Below, one piece after another: positions 11,601 to 23,588 of a stretch of 64,000 nucleotides of DNA; within the stretch, counting starts at the first letter, position 1, and each line of letters starts with the position of its first letter. The DNA lies in the NCBI RefSeq assembly GCF_030867095.1, contig NC_081828.1, positions 52,429,434 to 52,493,433 of the forward strand, written 5' to 3'. This DNA comes from Alligator mississippiensis. Lineage: Eukaryota; Chordata; Crocodylia; Alligatoridae. The position numbers were made by a program, and so were the translations under genes. Below the pieces are notes generated by a model. That model did no database searches, was not told the DNA's origin, and saw nothing but the letters and a program-made list of their open reading frames with translations.

Positions 11601-14600
11601 TACCCAGGCAAAAAACGGGTTTGTTCAGGTTAGGAGCTATTTTATCAAAGCCTTAATCTTAATGAGATGAGGCTAGGGCACTGTTTACCCCTATATTAAA
11701 CAGAGAGCTTTTCCATTGTTCTGCTGCAGCTAGATACAGAAAAACTGACATTGAATGAGAAGAGAATCTGATCTCTTACGTGTGTGGGAGGAGGGTTTGT
11801 TACAGGGTTAGTTCAGAGGTAGGTCACTTAGAGAACTGACACCCTGGAGCTTACCATGGGACAAAGAGGGATCTGTATGTTGCCCAAAGGATACAAATCT
11901 TGGTCTTTTAAATGCCATTTTAAATTGTACAGCTCACCTGGCATCAACCAAAAGTGTGCTGCCCAGTTGCATTTTCAGCCTGGTCAACAATGACTTTAGC
12001 AGCGGGCCAGACTTTCACTGGAAGTAGACTAGGGTAAAGGGCATCTTTACAACTTAGTGAATTAAGTAGAAATGATGATTCCAGCTTGATAGAAATATAG
12101 CATATATTGATCTTCCCCACTTAGAAGAAAACAACGTGAATGTTTGTTTGAGGACTGCACAGCACCATTGGGGCTTTAGTGTTTGCATAAAGCTTCAACA
12201 TGTATTACTACTAAGCATAACATTACTTGTGCCCTACTCTGCTGCACTGAAGGCTAATACCAAGGCCCTAGGGAAGCTACTTCAGTTTCCACTGACCCTT
12301 TTTCTGTCCCAAGGCTCAAGTTTCTCAGCAATTGAAGTCTCTGAATTATTTTGGGATAGGGCATGGTCACCATGACTAATATGCTGCTTCCTCGTTGTTA
12401 ATCACTCTTACGTGTATCCTAAGTACTTTTAGACTAATGGCACTACCAGGGAGCTAACTGCACGCATTTATTCTGAGGGTTGAGTTGGAGGTGAAGCCCT
12501 TAACTAAGTCAGATTAATTTTTTACTTGCTTATTTACAATTAGATGGTAGGAGTCTTCACTCAGTTGCTATTAAATTATTTGTCTTTCATTAGCCAATCA
12601 CACAGCTTATTGCATCTGGCTAGTGCATTGAATTTTCTTAGTTTGCCTGCTGTGCCTCTTGCCCAGAGGAACTAAAGAAGGAAAACTTAATTGTATTCAT
12701 CTATTTTAAATAGAGCAAAATAACTTCTATTTCAGTAGTAGTGAGCCAGTGCCCCTTGGCAGAGTAAGAGCTGCATTACAAGTATCTAAAGTATTGCCAG
12801 CTTCACTGTGCAACCTGAACTTACCAAGGAGCTTTGTTTGATGTCCCAGGAAATGCCTGAGCATTATCATTTGATTTGCTGAATATGATAATGTCATTAT
12901 GGTGGGTTGGATGGTGTGTATATTGTGTTAATCCTCCTGTGCAGCAGCTGGGGTTGGCTGGTATTACAGGCCCAGTCCACTCCAATGAAAGGGAATCTGA
13001 ACAATGCAGACTAGCATAGAATTCTGTAGTTCACACTTTTGGTGCCCAGGAGTCTAGTTCCCCTCCACAGTATTGACTGACTCATGACCATTGTTCTGAC
13101 AGACAGATGCATCTGTTCATCTGGAAGTGGAGTCTATGATGACGAAGCCCTGCATTTCAGTGATTTTTTTTTTGTCCTTTATTCAAAACCTTCTATTCAG
13201 GTTATAGCACACAGGGAGCAGAGCTCTCTTATGTGGAAGGTAATGATGCACAGTGCTCTGGCAGTGAATGGCTAGAATGTCTTCAACAACTAAAACTCTC
13301 AGAGAATAGTGAGGCCCTATGTATCAATAGGCAATTTAAAAGAAGTAGCATCCCACCCAAAAGGCACAATCAGAACTAATGATGCATCATTACTTAGCAA
13401 GTATTGCTTTAAAAATAAATTGTGCTTACTGCAATCTCTCCTCTGCGAAGCAAATGAAAATTAACTTTGCTATAATTACAGCATCTGAAAATATTTTGTA
13501 ATGTGGTACAGAGGAAATTTAAAGCATCATGGAACAGTTAAAGGAAACAAAACATTCAGTAATTTTGAGCTCAGCTAGCAGAACTGAATGTTTGGGGAAG
13601 CTTACCTCTGATATCAGTGAGTGGCACTGTGTGAAATGATTAGATTTACAGCTGGCATTGAAGGAAGAAGCTAAGAACAGAGGTCTTGCTGGGTTTCCTT
13701 CAGTAGTGTATCAAAATCCACAAGGAGAGAACTCCCAATGCTGTCTAGATGTCCGTTCATCTGCTTCTTCACCTGCTTTCTTTCCACTGTTCTGTTACAG
13801 AGCTCTCTACTATTTCCCTGGTAAAAACAAAAACAAACAAAAAACCAACAAAAACATTTTGGCAATGAAGATACCCTCTGCAGGGAAGGTACCTAGAACC
13901 CAAGTCAGCATCCCTGAGTTCCCAGCAGCATGGTTTTCAAGGTTGTTCAGTTTTCAAGATTGCTGTTGCATGGGCTTGTATTCTGTGACTGCAGAGATTT
14001 TGGAAGTTAGCTTTGAAGGCTGGGATGGTTTCATGTCTAAATACATAATATTTGGCCCATTGAATGAGATCTAGTCAGGCAGATCTAGCCAGGCAGCTGG
14101 TGACAGAAATATAGCTCTTCTAGTGAATGTTCTGCAAAGTAAGAGTGAGGAAATGACTTCTGTAATGGTCATTTACACTGCTACTGTGGAAGGAAACAAG
14201 TATTATTAACAGATCCAGAATGTGGGGTGAGGGCAGAGCAGCAACTGGGTTTTTAATTTGATGGTTTGAACTACCCCAAGGCGGGATGTTGGGACAGCTA
14301 GGAAACTGTTCCCAACTTCCATAAGCAAAAGCTGGGAAAGGCCCATGACCTGGTTATCCTACAACCACCCTCCCTTGTCTCTGGTCATGTTACACTCTAA
14401 TAGCAGCTGGAATTGAGGCCTGACCAGAGTTCTTCTTTGTACTCAACTGAGTTATAAGAGCAGGAAAGGGGTCTCTGTTTTGGCTTTTGGATGATCGCAT
14501 CCACAGAAGTACACAACAGTGTCACCTCTGATTCTTGCTTGGAGGCTCCCTATACTCTTGGAGTTCAGAGTCCAGATTGCCCAAACTTATCTCTAGCTAA

Positions 14601-17329
14601 AGGTGGCTTCTTCCCTCCAAAATTTTGTAGGGCTATGTTGGTTAAGCAGATCCATTCCCAAAATGCAAGAGATTCATTACAGACAGTCTACACATGTCTG
14701 ATTACCTGGATGCTTCCTTCAGCATCTGGCTGTACTTCATTAAAATGAAATTTTGATCCCTGTCAAAACATTCATCCTAAATCTCAGGTCTTTCCTACTT
14801 TGCTTTAAGGAAGAGCAGGATCCCTATCCTGGGGGTCCATAAACAGATGTGATCTGAGAGGCAGGATGAAGTTGGTGGTGAGGGAGTTAGGAAGGAAATG
14901 GATTTTATTCATGGGGCAGGCTATAGATTTACAGAGCCTGACTTGGCAAATAAAAGCCAAAATGCCCAGAGGCTCTTTATTAACTGTAATTGGTTTGAAA
15001 TGAGAATGACTGTCACTCTAATTTCCATGGTTGCAGCCTGAATGCCCCTGCATCTGAAAATACAGATATAGCTGAGGCAAACTTTGCCTGCCCTATACCT
15101 TCATCCATACCAGCTCCTCTGTTCACTGTTATTGTCTCGAATGCTCATAGGAGGGTACTGACAATAAAGGTCTTGAAGAGGCAAGACATGGCCATTTGGA
15201 TCTAGGGACAAATCTTTATTGTAGATCAGGAAGATTGATCCTCATCCTTTGGGAAAAAAAAGAAGAAAAAAAAAAAAGAAAGCTCTTCTTGCTACCATTC
15301 TGTTTACCTTTTTACATGTTGGTTCGTCTAACTTTCAGTAGCCTTTCGCTGCTATTCACACTACAGGCCCAAAGAAACAAATTCTTTTCTCCCTCGCTCA
15401 TGTCTAATCAGCTTCTTGTGTCCAGCATGTCTTCTCCAACATGTTTCAATGTAAACCTCCACAATTTACCCTTCAGTCTTTGTTTCTGGCCTGACACCTG
15501 CACATCAAGGGGAGAGGAAGAGTGCATTGGGCTTTGTAGCATTTGGCTTTGCCAATCTTGACCTTTGCATCCAAGATCACAAAACATCGCAACAATGTTT
15601 CTATAGAGGGAGATGGAGGTTGTAGTTGCCCCTGAGCCAGGTTGACAGGGAGCCGAAGATCCCTGGGGTATTTTTATTGCAAAACTCCAAGAAGTGATGG
15701 AGACAAGGGCCAACTTTTTCAAATGTGATTCAGCTACCCACCTTAAGGCATTTCACACTTTAAGTATCAGAATATAATGGCCTGACTTTTTTGAGAGGCT
15801 GAGTTGCTCGTGGCTCCTTTTGACCTCAGCAGAAGTTGCGTGTGCTTGAGTGCCTCTGAAAAACCGGTAACTTACTTTAAGTGCCCAATATTAGGACACG
15901 CAGGTTGGGAAATACCCCATCCCAGGCGTTTTGGTGATTCTATAGGTCCTGCTTGATAGGCAGGATGACTAGGGTGCTGAGCACCAAACCGTTGGGATTG
16001 AGCGATTCAACCCAAGTGCTGCCTTAAGGGCTCCATAGTCTCCTTCATTCTTTCTGCAGCAGTCTTAATTAGCACTAAGAAGCTGTTCTGTCTCAAACCA
16101 TTTTTTTCTGGAAGGCTGTGGGTTGGTTTGGCTTATTGGGGAAGTGGAGAATTGAGACTCCTTGGGGAAGGGTGAAAAATCACTATACCAACTTTAGACA
16201 TTGTCAGACTCTCTTAGCCATTGACCCCTAGCTCAGTAATGTGACACTAAAAACCTGACTTGAGTCCCAGAAAGGATGTCATTGCATACATTGGGACAAA
16301 TATAATTATCTACCATTGGCAGTGATTTCATAGATTCCTAGAATGTAGGCTGGAAGGGACCTCAAAAGATCATTGGGTCCAGCCCCAAGTAAGTAATCAA
16401 GCTTCTCACCTGTTGGATTAAGGTCATTACTACAAATCTTAAGGTGCTAGTCACTAAAGCTATCAGAGAAATGCAGAGTTTCCAAGGGAAAAGGGGCCAG
16501 AAACACTGAGATAGTCTGGTCCCAATTCCCCTGCTGCCCAGGCAGGGCTGAGCTTGCTCTGTTCTGTGCCACTGCAGCGCTGTGATGGAGGTGAGAGGAC
16601 AAATCCTGGGGCTAGAATTAGGCCAGAAAAATGCATAATTCCTTTCGGTTCTTAAAGCCAAATTGCGAGCCCTATTCAGCACACAGAAAATCTCTTTAGC
16701 CTGTTACCTTGCGACTTACCAGTTTCCTTACTATCCTGTAGATCCTTCTATCAAATGAACAGTATTAGGAAGGGGGCTGGGGTGGGAATGTATTTGCCCC
16801 TTCAGCAACCCCCTTGTCCCACTGCCATCTTTCTCTACCCCTTCTCCCCTGCTGTGTTGGTCTAAATGATTATGAATCCCTGAGCTGTAGATGTCAAAAG
16901 TAACTATGGAATGTGATTAGTCCTCTGTGGGTGCTTTCTTTCTTTCTTTTTCTCCTCCTCCTCTCTTTTTCTGTCCCCTTCTCCACTCTTTCTTTTCTGG
17001 CTAAGTGGAAAAGGTGAGGACAAAGACTTGCCGCTTGCTTGGACTCATGATGTATCTGTGACTGCGCTATTAGCTGTCCCCTTTTCCCCCCCACCCCCTC
17101 CCCCCAATGGATCTGAATTTGAAGTGTGGCATACCCTTCCTGATAAGTAGGTTTTAAAAAAAACAAAAACATAAAAAAAAAATTACTGCACACTGTGGTA
17201 CTGTTTCCTAGTTCTAGGTGGTTGTGTCCCAGAGTTCCTGTGGTTCTGTGTTTTTAAAAGGAAAAAGTGATTGGTTACTAAAATCTGTCCTTTTTTCATT
17301 ATTACAAGCTCTTTGTTTTCCAACGCTCT
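11601..17329. other. Intergenic sequence between XPR1 and the CpG island
   Basis: Mostly AT-rich single-copy-looking DNA with poly-A and poly-T runs (near 13168, 13830 and 15246). Apart from the CR1 scrap at 16329-16405 I see no gene or element. Confidence 0.5.
16329..16405 (-). mobile_element. CR1 LINE 3' end fragment
   Basis: The sequence catagattcctagaatgtag followed by gctggaagggacctcaaaag and a ccagcccc motif is the reverse complement of the typical CR1 3' terminus. Only about 80 bp remains. Confidence 0.7.
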
Positions 17330-17990
17330 GCTGCTGCCGGCTCCTTTGTCACCGCCTCCTGCGCCTCCCCCCGCCCCTTCCGCGCTGCCCCGCGGGTGAG
17401 GGCAGCGCAGCGCGGGAAACGCCCCCCGCTGCTGTGTGCACACGCCGCGGGGAGCATGCGCAGTGCGCCGCCGCGCCCGCTCGCGTGCCGGGGGCGGGGC
17501 TGCCGGGGGAGCGGCTGCAGCTCGAGGGCGGTGCGTGAGGGCCCCGGGCGGTGGCGGTGCCAGCCCGTGCCCTACGTGGCTGCAGCGAATGAAAGCCGTT
17601 CCCGGTCCCCTCTTAGCCGCTCCGCGAGGTTCGTGAGCCCGGCTCGGCCGTGCGTGAGGAGGGAGGGGACGGGGGCCCTGACGGCCCTGGGGGCGGGCTG
17701 GCTGCGTCCCCTCGGCCTCATCCCGCAGCCGTGCCCCAGGCCTGGCCACTCCTACATCCGCGAGGTGGGGGGCGTTTTGTCAGGGATTGCGGATTTTGGA
17801 CCATAAATCACTTCGTGAAGTCATCACCGCCGCGGCTCTCGGGTTGCTCGGAGTCTTTTCCCCGCTTACGACATGCCCTTGTCGGGCTCGGGCTCGGGCC
17901 CGGGACAAACCCGGAGTCTGCAGGGGAGCATGGCTTGGTTTCAGCTGCTTCTGCTGCGAGCCCCGCTGCCCTGTGCCGGGTGCATCTCAT
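17330..17990. promoter_or_regulatory. CpG island, likely promoter and first exon of the KIAA1614 orthologue
   Basis: This block is very rich in G+C and undepleted in CpG (for example around 17380-17530 and 17780-17910), in contrast to the AT-rich, CpG-poor sequence on both sides. It contains a GC-box-like motif (gggggcggggctgcc near 17489) and several possible donor sites (cgcgggtgag near 17391, gcggtgcgtgag near 17530). It lies between the end of XPR1 and the first recognised KIAA1614 coding exon, where a promoter is expected. No coding exon is recognised inside it; the open frames that cross it are compositional. The assignment to KIAA1614, and the direction, are inferred from position. Confidence 0.7.
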
Positions 17991-18049
17991 CTGCCGCCTT
18001 TACTCCTCGTGTTGTAAAAATGGCAAGGAGGAAAATCTGTGCCTCGTGG

Positions 18050-18195
18050 TTGCAAGGGCGCTTTCATCATTGACCGACAAGGTTCTTTGGGTGAATCTGA
18101 TATCTTTTATTAGACCAACTCAAATAGTTGGAAAGATTTTTCTTAGCAAGCTTTCATTGACTGACATTTGGGAGATGCAGGGTTTTAAAGTCTCC
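18050..18195 (-). repeat. Interspersed amniote repeat (ttggtctaataaaagatat type)
   Basis: Contains, on the minus strand, gaaagcttgctaagaaaaat followed by ccaactatttgagttggtct and aataaaagatatcag. This is a familiar dispersed tail in reptile and bird DNA whose family name I cannot give with certainty. Related sense copies lie at 34895-34990 and 60935-61040. Confidence 0.5.
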
Positions 18196-19390
18196 TTTTA
18201 AACTTTTCCCAAGCTTGAAAGAGTTTCTTAACCCTTTGCAACTTCAACATCACCTCTTCTCTAGGCCAGCAAGAAAAATTTCCCATTCCCGTCGTTTTCT
18301 CACCTGGTTTGGTCATTGCACCAGAAGTTGACCCTACTCCCAACTTGTAATGTGGTTATGGGTGCCACTGTGGACAGACTGCAATTTTGAGGTGGGGGTG
18401 CACATGGTGAGGTGCATCATCATGTATAAAACAACAGTATGCATCATCAGTATAAAGCAACACACAGTTTTCTCTGGTTCAAAATAGACTAGAAGCTTTA
18501 CTAATATGGGCCTAGGGCTGTATTGAAGGAAAACCAAATATAACTTTATTGGAATAAATTGAAAACAGTCTGCAGTAGGCACTTCATTACCAGGGATAGC
18601 TAACAGGCTGCAACATTGCAGAACAAAGGTAGCTTGACTGGTGGAACGTTAGGACCATTAAAAAAGAGAGTTGTTAACACCTGTGGAATGAAGAGTTGGG
18701 AAGGGAGCAGGGAGATGATAATGAGCCATGAAGTCAATTGACTAGAAATGCTGTTGCCAGGCAATTAGTTTTAAACTGTGGGTGGAGCAGGAATCGAAGG
18801 GGTGCAAGTGCACCAGCACATCACCCCTCTGCCCTCCCGGGATCCACCTTTGTGTGCTGTACAAAGTATTTAGGTTGGGGCATGCAGTAAATGTCTGGTG
18901 CTAGAATGCTAGCATTTTTCTTACCTTCTCACTTTCCCTTCATGCAGCCATATGTCCTGCCATTTACTGCAACAGTTCCCTGGCTTACAGAGTTCAATAT
19001 TTTTCTGTATCTCATCTCATCTGGATAAAGATGCTGGAGGATTTATTTCACTGTTTAGCTTATACTCTCTAATCTACTCTTAAACCAACTGTTTTCCACT
19101 GTACTCTGAATGATTCCCAGCAGTTGCCATCTAGTGTGCCAATCACCTTGCTTGTCTAAATCCCTTTGCATCAGGCTGTGATGTTCCCGATTTGCTTATA
19201 TTAAAGCTGGAACATAATGAGGCAGTCTTATAGTGAATACCTTTATGGATAAAACACCTGACCCATTTGACAGCTCATACCTAGGCCCTTTTGGCACTTG
19301 GAAGCAGCTGTTATTTAAGGCAGTTTTCCACCCACACCCTGCTTACTTTTATCTGTTTAAGATGTGGAATTTTTGTCAGAGGTTTATCGT

Positions 19391-20350
19391 TCATAGAATC
19401 ATAGAAAATGAGGGTTGAAAGGGACCTCAGAAGGTCATCCAATCCAACCCCCTGCTCAGAGCAGGACCATCCTCAAATATATCATCCCAGCCAAGGCTTT
19501 GTCAAACCTCCAAGGATAGAGATTCTACCACATCTCTAGGTAACCTATCCCAGTACTTCACCAGCCGCCTGTCTAGCTCCCCTTTGTAACCACCCTTCAG
19601 GTACTTAAAGGCTGCTATCAAATCCCCCCTCAGTCTTCTCTTCTGCAGACTAAATAAGCCCAGTTCTCTCAGCCTCTCCTCAGAAGTCACATACCCCTGC
19701 TCCCTCACCATTTTCGTTGCCCTCTGTTGGTCTCTTCTCAACTTGTCCACATCCTTTCTATAGAGACCAAAAACTGGGTATGGTACTCCAGGTGTGGCCT
19801 CACCAGTGCAGAATACAGGGGAATAATTACTTCCCTCAATTTGCTGGCAACACTCCTACTAATGCAGCCCGGTACACTGTTAGCCTTTATGGCAACAAGG
19901 GCACATTGTTGATTTGTATCCATCTTATTGTCCACTGTAACCCTCAAGTCCTTTTCTGCCAAGCTGCTTCTTAAGCCAGTTGGTCCCAAACCTGTTGTGC
20001 ATGGGATTCTTCCATCCTAAGTACAGAACTTTGCATTTGTCCATGTTGAAGGGTATACAATTTCTTTTGGCTCAACCCTTCAATTTGTCCCCTTCACTCT
20101 GAACCCTAACCTTACCCTCCAGCGTATCTACTATACCCCCAGCTTGGTGTCATGCACGAACTTGCTTAGAGTGCAGTCTAATTTTCCAGATTTGTTAATG
20201 AAGATATTGAACAAAACCAGCCTCACAACCAACCCCTGGGGCACTCCACTTGATACTACTGGCTGCCACCTAGACCTCAAGCCATTGATCACTGCCCATT
20301 GAGCCCGACAATCCAACCAGCTTTTTTTCAGTGTCACCCCACCTAACCTC
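19391..20350 (-). mobile_element. CR1 LINE fragment (ORF2 3' part and tail)
   Basis: The left edge tcatagaatcatagaaaatg is the CR1 3' tail in antisense, so the element runs leftward. Minus-strand frames carry ORF2 C-terminal motifs: LFSLQKRRLRGDLIAAFKYL (19502-19750), a middle frame at 19738-19989 with PLYSALVRPHLEY, and VVSSGVPQGLVV at 20131-20337. The frames are separated by shifts and stops. It is a 5'-truncated, inactive copy. Confidence 0.88.
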
Positions 20351-20712
20351 TTACAGTAGTCCCATTTTCAAGGGCTTCCAGATGGCTTATGAAATATAGC
20401 ATTCCTCATGATAGTATGCTGAAACCTGTCTGAGAGAGTTACACAGGACCATCAGTAAGTTCCAGTTTAAGCAGTTTTCCCTTTTATTAGGGAGAACAAA
20501 AACGAAACTGGGATTTTTGATGCTCCATTATAACATCCCTTTGTTTTAAGATGCATATAAACATGTGCATTGACATAGTTCACAACAATATAATACAATT
20601 GGCATTAAAATGTATAGAAAAAACATACAGTACAATAATGTTAAAGGGCATACTGCATATATTTTGCTTACAGTTCACGTAGTCATCCTGGCCACACTTT
20701 GTTGGAGTAGTA

Positions 20713-21760
20713 CAGGGATGTCCAACCTTTTTGAATGTGGGGCCAGATCACAAACCTTTTATCACCCAGTGGGCCGGCAAGCCATATTCAAAGATGTCAC
20801 AGGAAGTGGTATCATATCAGGAAGTGATGTCACATGACCTTTGACACCAGTGAAGTTGCAGGGGTTGACATGGTGCTGGCTGACATGGCATGCATGCCTG
20901 GGTTGACATGGTGCTGCAAGAGCCACTTGGCTACAACCAGGTTGACCTGGTGCTGGAGAAGCCGTGGGGCCAGGCCAGGGTTAACCTGGGGCCTGCCTGG
21001 CCTGCCAGTGCCATGCCTGGGTTGACATGGTGCTGCAGGACCCGGCTGGGCAGAACCGGGTCTGCACCGGCCACGAAAAGCAGCATGCAGCTGAAGCCAG
21101 CTTCCCATGTGCTGCTGGGGATGGGAGGAGGCCAGCCAGGTCTGCACCGGCCAGCAGAAGTGGCGGCGGAGCCATGTGCTGCTCAGGACTGACGGGTGCA
21201 GGCTCGTCCTGTCCTGAGAGGCACACGGCTCTGCCACTGCTTCTGCTAGCCGGTGCAGGCCCGGCTTGGCTCCTCCCGTCCACAGCAGCACATGAGAAGC
21301 GGCCCCCTCAGGGCCTCGCGCAGGGGCGGCCGGGCCTGGAGAGCTGCAGCGCCCGGGGGGAGACTGGCTGGGGGAGCAGGCACCGCCTTGCTGTGGGGCA
21401 GGGCAGGGCAGGGCAGCGGGGCTGGCTTGAAGCAGGCAGGTGAGGAGGCAGGCGCAGGCCAACAGTGCCAGCAGCCACTGCATGGCCTCCTGAGCGGGGC
21501 AGCTCCCGCGGGGGTAAGTAGCTCCCCTCCCCTCGCTGCCAGCTGGGGCCCGCGGACCAGCCCTGCCCACTCTGCCTCTGCCGCCGCTCGCTCCACAGCG
21601 GCGGCTCCACGCTGCCGCTGCCACAGCTCTGCATTCCATAGCAGCGGCTCTGTGCTGCTGCCATCGCAGCTCCACACTCTGCGCCGCTGCCACCACGGGC
21701 CAGATAAAATGGCTTGGCGGGCCACATGGCAGCCCATGGGCCATATGTTGGACAAGCCTG
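20713..21760. mobile_element. Non-autonomous hAT element with intact 8-bp target duplication
   Basis: The ends cagggatgtccaac (20713) and gttggacaagcctg (to 21760) are inverted repeats with two mismatches, starting with the CAGG typical of many hAT families. Both sides carry the identical octamer gagtagta (20705-20712, 21761-21768), the hAT target length. Next to the ends are gggccagatc and tggcgggccacatggc, also a paired layout. The GC-rich 1048-bp interior has repeated gttgacatggtgctg words (20868-21035) and a long palindrome at 21101-21299, and no transposase. Long open frames on both strands follow from base composition. Confidence 0.88.
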
Positions 21761-21996
21761 GAGTAGTAGCTTTTTTTCTGCAACTGGGCACAATTCAGTT
21801 AACACGTTCATCGTATTAGGATGTTAATGTGAATAGCAAAGTCTTCCATGCAGCAGTGTTTTGTAGTGCTCCACGGAAGTTCCTTTCTTATCTTTTTCAA
21901 CCAACTTCGTCGTCTTCTGTTGGTTTATCATTGCTGATCCCCCATGCAGTCAGTACTTCTGTGGTTTGGAACCAGACTCTGTGCTGAGTTTCATAC

Positions 21997-23202
21997 CTAC
22001 GTCATTGTACTCCATAGAGTCAACATTTTGCATGTTTGTTGACCTATCAGTTCTTTAAAGTCACCAATTGGCCTGTCTAAGGAACCCTTTTCCACATCAG
22101 TCCCCATTCCTTCAAAAGCAAACCCAGTTTTACGGAAACATTTTGTGAAGCTATCGGGTCCAACTTGGTTTGTAGCAACAGAAATCCAGCAGATGGCATC
22201 CAGCACAGAAGTCTTCTTTGCAAGTTCAGTGATATTTTTGCCAACAATGATTGCAGCAGTAGCCTTGTGCAGTGAGCTTTTAGACACTTAATAACACTGT
22301 GATGCCTTGGTTGTGTGACACTAGTCATGCTGCAAAGATAAAAAATAACTTTACAATTGACAGTTTTAGGGTAGTGTGTCATGCAGTATTAAGGAATACA
22401 CAAGACTTCACATTATTCTTTTTTTATTTTATTGTTGAAATCTTGAAGCAAATTTTCCATTAAAGTAGACATCATCTGTGCCTTCCTGTTCGCACACCAA
22501 GTTACAGGCAAATTATCCTTCTTAATGTTTTTGAAACATTGTGGACTTAGTGATTTCCCTGTTACCAAAGGTTTCTCTAGTGTTTTTGTCCACAAAACCA
22601 CACACCAATAAGTCTCTCTCTTGCTTTTCCCAATACACTCTTCAGTTTTCAAAGTTACTGTAATGTTTTAATAGGAAATGCTCTAAAAGCAATCCTGTCT
22701 CATCACAGTTTACTAAATTTCTAGGCTTGTAATCTTTGCTCAGCAATTTGACACCATCTAACCATTTACTCATGGATTCTTCATTGATGTTGGCCTTGCT
22801 TCATGCTTGGTTCAGTGTTAAGTTGTGTCAGCTTTGGAAGCTCTAGCCATCCATTTGATGCTTTAAACTTATGCATTGCAAGTTTCTCCGTGACCAGTTC
22901 TGCCTGACCGAAGAAACATTTCCAACGTAGGCAGATTTCTTGCATGGATATCTACAAACCATGTGTAAACAAATCCTTGCTGCCTGTAGTCTGAGATTTT
23001 TACCTTTTTTTTTTTTTTGCATGCCATTCACTAGGCAACCACTACCTTTAGCTTGTCTTTATTTTTTTTAAATGTTGTAGATCTATATTTTACTACATTG
23101 AAACTTAACTGTCGACTGTTTAGCATCTAACTTCTCTTGTTTATTACCTTTGATGACTTCAATCTTTTGTTGCAGTGTTAGTGTGTTTTTCCTATCTGCC
23201 AT
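21997..23202 (-). pseudogene. Tigger/pogo-type (TcMar) transposase pseudogene
   Basis: Read on the minus strand from ATG at 23202, the pieces follow the domain order of pogo/Tigger transposases. An N-terminal helix-turn-helix comes first (MADRKNTLTLQQKIEVIKG), then a CENP-B-like second DNA-binding part (LAMHKFKASNGW, about 22870-22835). A DDE-type first aspartate motif NCDETGL lies near 22700. A core segment follows (PLVTGKSLSPQCFKNI, LPVTWCANRKAQMMS; 22652-22413), and a C-terminal segment with SVLDAICWIS and KCFRKTGFAF (22287-21997). Frameshifts, stops and about 120 bp of non-matching DNA between the last two parts show it is dead. Terminal repeats were not found; the neighbouring hAT lies close to its 3' end. 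Confidence 0.8.
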
Positions 23203-23588
23203 CACACCAGAAATGTGGTCCACTATGGCCCTGTCAGTGTTACTGGACTATGGAACCTGTTTTAGGGAAGACAGTGCAGAAGTGTGCAAAACGCAAGCAC
23301 AGCTCTAGTGGTCCGAGGTTCAAATCCCAGCCTTCCCAGGCACACCACTGTGTTTATTTTTATTAAACATGTTTTGTGTTCCTTTTTTAATTTCAATATT
23401 TTTATACGTTCTCCAATTCTGTGAGTGCAAAATACATACAGTAATTACTTTTCATGCTGTCCACAGGCTCATTGCACACACTCTCCCCTGCTCAGCACGT
23501 AACAACAGAGGGCTAATAAAGAAGGTAGCACGCACTCTCTCTCTCCTTCCACACCCCCGGGGTTTCCATGTGTTTCCATGATATACAG

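Noticed and set aside
13658-14074. 138-codon plus-strand frame
   Set aside because: Includes an A-rich run coding Lys/Asn/Gln repeats, has no domain and no splice or promoter context.
17183-18201. Open frames of 130-190 codons in the CpG island
   Set aside because: Composition effect of the island; low-complexity Arg/Pro/Ala-rich translations, no homologous protein recognised, several frames open together.
20830-21819. Open frames of up to 317 codons on both strands
   Set aside because: They lie inside a GC-rich non-autonomous hAT element with palindromes; all frames are open because stop codons are rare in this composition.
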